NCBI GenBank assembly: GCA_958437495.1
Contig: CAUBOH010000023.1
Coordinates: forward strand, 1-26,087
Source: an uncultured Collinsella sp.
GTDB taxonomy: Bacteria; Actinomycetota; Coriobacteriia; Coriobacteriales; Coriobacteriaceae
DNA: 26,087 nucleotides
Direction: 5' to 3'
The notes under the pieces were generated by a model, which saw only the letters and a list, made by a program, of their open reading frames with translations, ran no database searches and had not been told where the DNA came from. A program made the translations under genes and the position numbers. How positions within the stretch are numbered: the first letter of the stretch is position 1; every line of letters begins with the position of its first letter. Shown here piece after piece: positions 21,735 through 26,087 of the stretch.

Positions 21735-23561
21735 TTAGGCCTCGCCTCCCTTCGTGACGGCGGCATCCGCGGTCGCTGCAGTGATTTTCCAGCTCGCGGC
21801 CTGTTCGTATTCGGCCCACATCTTGGCGTATAGACCCTTTTGGGACAGCAGCTCGGCATGGGTGCCGGCCTCCTGCACGCTACCTTGGTTGAGCACCACG
21901 ATCTTGTCGGCCCCCACTACAGTCGAGAGTCGATGCGCAATCATAATGACCGTGCGACCCGCCGCCAGCTTGCTAAAGGCGCGCTGGATGAGCGCCTCGT
22001 TCTCGGGATCGGCAAACGCCGTGGCCTCATCGAGCACCACGATAGGCGCGTCTTTAAGGATCGCGCGGGCAAGTGCCACGCGCTGGACCTCGCCGCCCGA
22101 AAGATATGCTCCGCCGGCACCGAGCATGGTGTCGATGCCCTGCGGGAGCTTGGCCACGATATCGTCGCACTGGGCCGCGGAGAGGGCCGCACGCACTTCG
22201 TCGTCAGTGGCCGTAGGCTTGGAGGCGCGCACGTTATCGGCAAGTGTTTGCCGGAACAGCTGGTTGGTCTGGAACACGAAGGCGACCTGGTCCATAAGCT
22301 CGTGCGGATCCATATCGCGAACGTCCACACCACCTACGAGCACTCGACCTGCGGAAACATCCCAAAAACGAGGAATCAGGCTTGCGCAGGTTGACTTGCC
22401 GCCGCCCGAAGGACCCACCAGCGCGAGGGTGCTACCTGCGGGAACGCTAAAACTCGCATGGTTGACGGCAGGCGCCTCGGCGCCCTCGTAGGTAAAGCTC
22501 ACGTCCTCAAAGCGCACATCGCTGCCAGCGGGGTGCTTGGGTTGAGCGGGCACGGAGAGCTGCTTGGAATCCATAACGCTTCGGATACGAGCCAGCGAAT
22601 CGGCACTCATCTGAGAGGCCTCGCCCACAAACATAAGCTTGGTCATGGCCGTCGGCACCACGGCCGAAAAGATCGCGTAAAACGTAAAATTGACCATAAA
22701 GTGCGCGAAGTCCGTCTCGCCCGGCGCCAGCAGCAGCGCCACAGGCAAAAGAAATGCCACAAGGCCGTTGAGCGCAGTAAGGTTGAGCACCTGCGGACCC
22801 CGGCAAAACGTACCCGCATAGTTTTGCGCCATATCGGCGTATTCGGCGATCGCATCGTGGAACGCCTTAAAGGAGTAGACCGTCTGCTGGAATACCTTGA
22901 CCACGGGGATGCCGCGTACGTATTCGGTGCCGGTCTTGTTCATCTTGACCAGCGCGCCCATGTAGGCCTTCATAAACTCGGCGCCCTTGCCGCTCATCAT
23001 GGTGGCCATGGCGCAAAACGAAACGGCCACCGAAATGAAGCATGCCGCGCCCAAACGCCAATCGAGGGCAAATAGCAGCACAAGCAGGCCCACGACCATG
23101 GCGGTGGCACCGGCGATATCGGGCAGCATGTGTGCGAGCAGCGTCTCGGTGGAGGCGGCACAGCCGTCTACGATACGGCGCAGCTCACCGGTGGCGTGCG
23201 TGTCAAAGTAGCCGAGCGGCAGCTTAAGCAGATGCTCGCTCGTAGCCTTGCGGATATTGGATGCGCAGCGAAACGCGGACAGGTGCGTGCACATGAGTCC
23301 CACGAAATAGACCACGATGCTTGCCAGGGCAAAACCAACAGCCCACCAACCATACATCGCGATGTCGGCGGCCTCGCTCCAGTTGGGCGCCACGGCAATC
23401 AGGTCTCGCGCAACAAGCCAGATGCACACGTACGGGCCAAAGCTCAACAGCTGCGAGAACGCCGAGAGGGCCATGCCCAAATACGTTAGGAATTTGCGGT
23501 CGCCGGCATATGCAAGCAGCTCGCCGATACCGCCACCTTCCTTTTTTGATCCCTTTGCCAT
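21735..23561 (-). CDS. ABC half-transporter (permease-ATPase), first subunit
   Basis: The 608-residue protein has a six-helix membrane domain (about 15-345) and a nucleotide-binding domain with Walker A GPSGGGKST (near 382), signature LSGGEVQR (near 486) and the extended Walker B LDEATAFADPENE. The FADPENE ending, instead of SLDxxTE, is what I recall from YbtP/YbtQ/IrtA-like half-transporters. An open frame runs 103 codons further upstream into the divergent gene, but ATG 23561 has AAGGA seven bases away and gives the normal N-terminus MAKGSKKEGGGIGELLAYAG. It is the first gene of the two-gene operon, divergent from the AraC gene about 100 bases away. Confidence 0.92.
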   Translation of the reverse strand: MAKGSKKEGGGIGELLAYAGDRKFLTYLGMALSAFSQLLSFGPYVCIWLVARDLIAVAPNWSEAADIAMYGWWAVGFALASIVVYFVGLMCTHLSAFRCASNIRKATSEHLLKLPLGYFDTHATGELRRIVDGCAASTETLLAHMLPDIAGATAMVVGLLVLLFALDWRLGAACFISVAVSFCAMATMMSGKGAEFMKAYMGALVKMNKTGTEYVRGIPVVKVFQQTVYSFKAFHDAIAEYADMAQNYAGTFCRGPQVLNLTALNGLVAFLLPVALLLAPGETDFAHFMVNFTFYAIFSAVVPTAMTKLMFVGEASQMSADSLARIRSVMDSKQLSVPAQPKHPAGSDVRFEDVSFTYEGAEAPAVNHASFSVPAGSTLALVGPSGGGKSTCASLIPRFWDVSAGRVLVGGVDVRDMDPHELMDQVAFVFQTNQLFRQTLADNVRASKPTATDDEVRAALSAAQCDDIVAKLPQGIDTMLGAGGAYLSGGEVQRVALARAILKDAPIVVLDEATAFADPENEALIQRAFSKLAAGRTVIMIAHRLSTVVGADKIVVLNQGSVQEAGTHAELLSQKGLYAKMWAEYEQAASWKITAATADAAVTKGGEA

Positions 23562-23580
23562 GAGATTCCTTTCTAACGGC

Positions 23581-23609
23581 TTGAGAGTTAACCGTAAGAA
23601 ACTTATCAT
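23581..23609 (+). promoter_or_regulatory. promoter of the AraC-family gene
   Basis: TTGAGA (23581-23586) and TATCAT (23604-23609) are separated by exactly 17 bases, pointing away from the ABC operon. The -35 lies only 20 bases from the ABC start codon, so regulator binding here could act on both directions. I see no equally good promoter on the minus strand, which fits an operon that needs an activator. Confidence 0.6.
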
Positions 23610-23660
23610 GGGCGTGTTAGCCAGGGCACACAATTGGGCCAGGCGTGGACGTTTTCGCAA

Positions 23661-24680
23661 ATGAAGGGGACGCTTTTGAAAATGCGGCGGGCAGCAACCG
23701 ATATAACCGAGCTCTACGCACCGCAGTTTGAGCAGTTTGGTCTGCAGCTTTCCGGCAAGGGCGCCGTCTTTACCGGCGAGGTGGCAAACGATCGGGCACA
23801 CGGACGCGCATGGATCATGCCCCTTTCCCCCACCTGCATCGTCATGGAGCATTTCATTACCCCGACGCACAACATGCAGCTAGCCGAATACACGCCCGAA
23901 CCGTACGCGTGCGTGAGCGAGGTCAGCGCGCCCACGCTCATGTGCATGCCCGAAGCCGGCATAACGCCTGCGAACCTTAAACCCCTGCAAGGACCGTGGC
24001 CAAACAATGCCGTGTGCAGCTTTGTCCAAGATAGCTGCGGTGAGGAGCTAAGCCCGCTGTTTGCAGGGCAGCTCTACCACTCGCGCTCGGTCCTCTTTTT
24101 GCCTGGATATTTTGACGAACTGGAGCACCGCTATCCCACCGAGTTCGCGGGGGTCTTTGAGGCGTTTGCCGAGTCATGGCACGAGGAGGCAGCGTCTGCC
24201 ATCTACCACACGCTGCGCAGGATTAACGAGGAACGCGCCCGCACCGTAGGCGGACACGTCTATATGCAAGGCATCGTAGAGACCATGGTCGCGGAGCTCG
24301 CCTGTTCGCGCGCGGCCCGCAGGCAAGCGCAGCAAGCGACAGACACGCGCGCCAGCGTTACCATTGCCCAAGAGGCGGCGAGCCTTGTGGAGCGCTCGCT
24401 CGACAAGGGCAGACATGTGAGCATCAACGAGGTGGCCGAGGCGCTCTTCTCAAGCCGCTCCAAGCTATGCGCCACCTTTAAGGCCCAAACTGGCGAGTCC
24501 CTGGGCGCCTACATTCGCAGACGCCGTATGGAACGAGCACAGGACCTTTTGGCCGATAGCGCGCTCACGATAGCGCAGGTGGCAGAGCGTCTAGGCTACC
24601 CTCAGCAGGCCGCCTTCGCCCAAGCCTTCAAGCAACACACCGGCACCACCCCCACCGCTTGGCGCTCCCAACATATATAA
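23661..24680 (+). CDS. AraC-family transcriptional regulator
   Basis: The product (339 residues from this ATG) has an unassigned N-terminal sensing region (about 1-230) and a C-terminal double helix-turn-helix (about 240-335), including ISINEVAEALFSSRSKLCATFKAQTG-like first helices and the second motif LTIAQVAERLGYPQQAAFAQAFKQHTGTTPTAWR, both typical of AraC. It should control the divergent ABC operon, as YbtA does for ybtPQ in Yersinia. No start has a strong ribosome site: ATG 23682, eleven bases after AGGGGA, is an alternative that would remove seven residues, and TTG 23676 is also possible. The gene ends with TAA at 24680, followed at once by the second GACAAAGGGAC repeat. Confidence 0.88.
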   Translation: MKGTLLKMRRAATDITELYAPQFEQFGLQLSGKGAVFTGEVANDRAHGRAWIMPLSPTCIVMEHFITPTHNMQLAEYTPEPYACVSEVSAPTLMCMPEAGITPANLKPLQGPWPNNAVCSFVQDSCGEELSPLFAGQLYHSRSVLFLPGYFDELEHRYPTEFAGVFEAFAESWHEEAASAIYHTLRRINEERARTVGGHVYMQGIVETMVAELACSRAARRQAQQATDTRASVTIAQEAASLVERSLDKGRHVSINEVAEALFSSRSKLCATFKAQTGESLGAYIRRRRMERAQDLLADSALTIAQVAERLGYPQQAAFAQAFKQHTGTTPTAWRSQHI

Positions 24681-24684
24681 AGAG

Positions 24685-24750
24685 GCGACAAAGGGACGGC
24701 CCATAAGTCCCACACGCAATGTGACAAAGGGACTGTCCCTTTGTCACATT
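24685..24750. repeat. GACAAAGGGAC palindrome, copy 2 with a degenerate half copy
   Basis: AATGTGACAAAGGGAC (24718-24733) and its exact complement (24735-24750) form a 16-pair palindrome with one central base. A partial copy, GCGACAAAGGGACGG, precedes it at 24685-24699. It starts five bases after the AraC stop and shares its core with copy 1 at the other end of the ABC/AraC block. Confidence 0.9.
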
Positions 24751-24753
24751 TAC

Positions 24754-24783
24754 AAAAATGGGCGCGCCAACGGCGCGCCCATT
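24754..24783 (-). terminator. rho-independent terminator, probably of gatB
   Basis: On the minus strand AATGGGCGCGCC-GTT-GGCGCGCCCATT forms a 12-pair stem followed by five T (plus AAAAA 24754-24758, partly shared with the stem). It lies about 196 bases after the gatB stop, beyond palindromic element 2, as if that element had been inserted between the gene and its terminator. The 24784-24829 stretch shows nothing. Confidence 0.85.
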
Positions 24784-24829
24784 CACTCTATTCCATTCAG
24801 CCCGCCTGACCCGAACGGCCGAGTCGTCT

Positions 24830-24972
24830 GGCCGGGGAAGCCCCGAGTCGCCGGGGTGTTTGCTCCAAATGAGTTCCGCATGCAAAGAAGGCCACTAAAT
24901 GTGGCCTTCGTCTTGCATAGGACTGTTTGAAATTTGGAGGGAATACCCCGGCGACTCGGGGCTTCCCCGGCC
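24830..24972. repeat. long palindromic element 2 (143 bases)
   Basis: Perfect 28-base arms (24830-24857, 24945-24972) are followed inward by a symmetrical 5+5 internal loop, an 8-pair stem CTCCAAAT/ATTTGGAG, and an inner hairpin built from ATGCAA/TTGCAT and AAGGCCAC/GTGGCCTT with a TAAAT loop. The architecture and size match element 1, and both arms contain CGGGGCT plus a C4/G4 local palindrome at the outer end. It begins six bases after the gatB stop. No coding content or transposase is present. Confidence 0.88.
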
Positions 24973-24978
24973 TCGCAG

Positions 24979-26087
24979 CTACGAGAGCGACGTTCTCAGC
25001 AACTCGTTGAAGAGCTTCGGGTTGCCCTTGCCGCGGCTCGCCTTCATGCACTGGCCCACCAAAAAGCCGATGACCTTCTGGTTGCCGTCACGATACTGCT
25101 GCGCCTGATCGGCACAGTTAGCCAGCACCTCGTCCACAATCGGCTGTAGTGCGCCGGCATCGCTCACCTGACGCATACCACGCTCGTCGACGATCTTGTT
25201 GGGATCGTCACCGGTCTGGGCCATGGCCTCAAAGACCTCGTGCGCCTGGTTGGAGCTGATGGCATCGGTCGCCAGCAGCTTGGCAAGGGCTGCCACCTGG
25301 GCCGGCGCGATGCCGGACTCGACCAGCGAGACGCCCGCGCCCTTAAGGTAGGCGATCATCTCGTTCACCAGCAGGTTTGCGACCGTCTGGGCTTCCTTGC
25401 CAGCCATACCGGCAGCGGCCGCCTCAAAGAACTCGGCAAACTCTGGGTCGCCGGCAATCTGCTCGGCGTCTGCCGCCTTAATGCCAAAATCGGCCTCAAA
25501 ACGGGCGCGCTTGGCATCGGGCAGCTCGGGAATCTCGCCACGGCAGCGGTCGATGAACTCGTCGTCCAGATCGAACGGCGCCAGGTCGGGATCGGGGAAC
25601 AGGCGATAGTCGTCGGCCGTCTCCTTCACACGCATGACCACGGTGCGCTTGCGGCTGGGCTCCCAGTGGCGGGTCTCCTGATAGATGATGCCGCCCTCCT
25701 CGAGCACCTCGGCCTGACGGCAGATCTCGTAGGCAAGGCCATCGTGCAGGCTCTTAAACGAGTTAAGGTTCTTAAGCTCGGTCTTGGTGCCCAGCTTGGT
25801 CTCGCCGCGGCGGCGCAGCGACACGTTGCCGTCGCAGCGCATGGAACCCTTCTCCATGGAGCAGTCCGAAATGCCCAGCGTCACAAAGATGCGACGGAGC
25901 TTCTCCATAAACAGGCGAGCCTCCTCGGGCGTGCGCAGATCGGGCTCAGTCACGAGCTCAATCAACGGCGTGCCGCAGCGGTTGTAGTCGACGAGCGACT
26001 CGGCAGCGGCGGTAATTCGGCCCTCGGCGCCGCCCACGTGGACCATCTTGGCGGCGTCCTCCTCCATGTGGATGCGCAGGATGCGGA
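24979..26087 (-). CDS. gatB: Asp-tRNA(Asn)/Glu-tRNA(Gln) amidotransferase subunit B (5' part missing)
   Basis: The frame is open to the right edge; the first full codons read RILRIHMEEDAAK, matching the internal GatB segment RIHLEEDAGK, so the N-terminal part lies outside. Visible are DYNRCGTPLIELVTEPD, SMEKGSMRCDGNVSLR, GTKTELKNLNSFKS and DDYRLFPDPDL, the GatB catalytic-cradle signatures, then the helical and YqeY-like C-terminal domain that grips the tRNA. GatB works with GatA and GatC to amidate Glu-tRNA(Gln) and Asp-tRNA(Asn). At least 369 residues are present. The stop is followed after six bases by palindromic element 2. Confidence 0.96.
   Translation of the reverse strand, partial: RILRIHMEEDAAKMVHVGGAEGRITAAAESLVDYNRCGTPLIELVTEPDLRTPEEARLFMEKLRRIFVTLGISDCSMEKGSMRCDGNVSLRRRGETKLGTKTELKNLNSFKSLHDGLAYEICRQAEVLEEGGIIYQETRHWEPSRKRTVVMRVKETADDYRLFPDPDLAPFDLDDEFIDRCRGEIPELPDAKRARFEADFGIKAADAEQIAGDPEFAEFFEAAAAGMAGKEAQTVANLLVNEMIAYLKGAGVSLVESGIAPAQVAALAKLLATDAISSNQAHEVFEAMAQTGDDPNKIVDERGMRQVSDAGALQPIVDEVLANCADQAQQYRDGNQKVIGFLVGQCMKASRGKGNPKLFNELLRTSLS

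Noticed and set aside
24797..25051. Small minus-strand frame spanning palindromic element 2 and the gatB end
   Set aside because: It overlaps gatB in another frame and its sequence is mostly the translated palindrome arm; such frames are likely mis-annotated in databases as small hypothetical proteins.

Overview
The window looks like chromosomal DNA of a high-GC Gram-positive gut bacterium, most likely a coriobacterium close to Collinsella. That placement rests on codon usage rich in G and C, the mix of actinobacterial families (a large SARP-type regulator, P-type ATPase with a DUF6110 partner, AraC plus paired ABC half-transporters) and the style of the intergenic repeats. It is an inference from family resemblance; no database search was possible.

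Left part (1-6611, plus strand): the tail of metF, a stand-alone methionine synthase activation-domain protein and a metH lacking that domain form one methyl-folate/methionine operon. A UPF0210 (DUF711) gene follows, preceded by a strong inverted repeat and followed by a 134-base palindromic element. A SAM methyltransferase gene is split by what looks like a one-base loss, and yhbY closes the block with a clear terminator.

Middle part (6658-15701, minus strand): a 983-residue ATPase-SARP regulator; an amino-sugar group (glmM, a glucose-type PTS IIA protein, nagB) running in the same direction; the rplM-rpsI ribosomal operon with its own promoter and a structured leader; a patatin-like lipase; and the tmRNA gene ssrA, whose ends, tag frame and terminator can all be read. 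A 17-base inverted copy of the tmRNA T-arm lies just beyond the ssrA terminator.

Right part (15940-26087): an unrecognised 144-residue protein divergent from ssrA; a PIN-toxin/RHH-antitoxin pair whose promoter carries three GCTAGC palindromes; a metal-type P-type ATPase with a DUF6110 partner and a 20-base palindrome upstream; two ABC half-transporters divergent from an AraC regulator (the layout of Yersinia ybtPQ/ybtA), bracketed by two copies of a GACAAAGGGAC palindrome; and the 3' part of gatB, followed by a second long palindromic element of 143 bases.

The main candidates for something little described are the two long palindromic elements immediately after stop codons (4912-5045 and 24830-24972), the anti-T-arm segment beside ssrA, the operator-studded toxin-antitoxin promoter, and the P-type ATPase that has Tyr-Ser-Cys where the metal-binding Cys-Pro-Cys is expected. 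No CRISPR array, prophage, insertion sequence or tRNA gene was seen.
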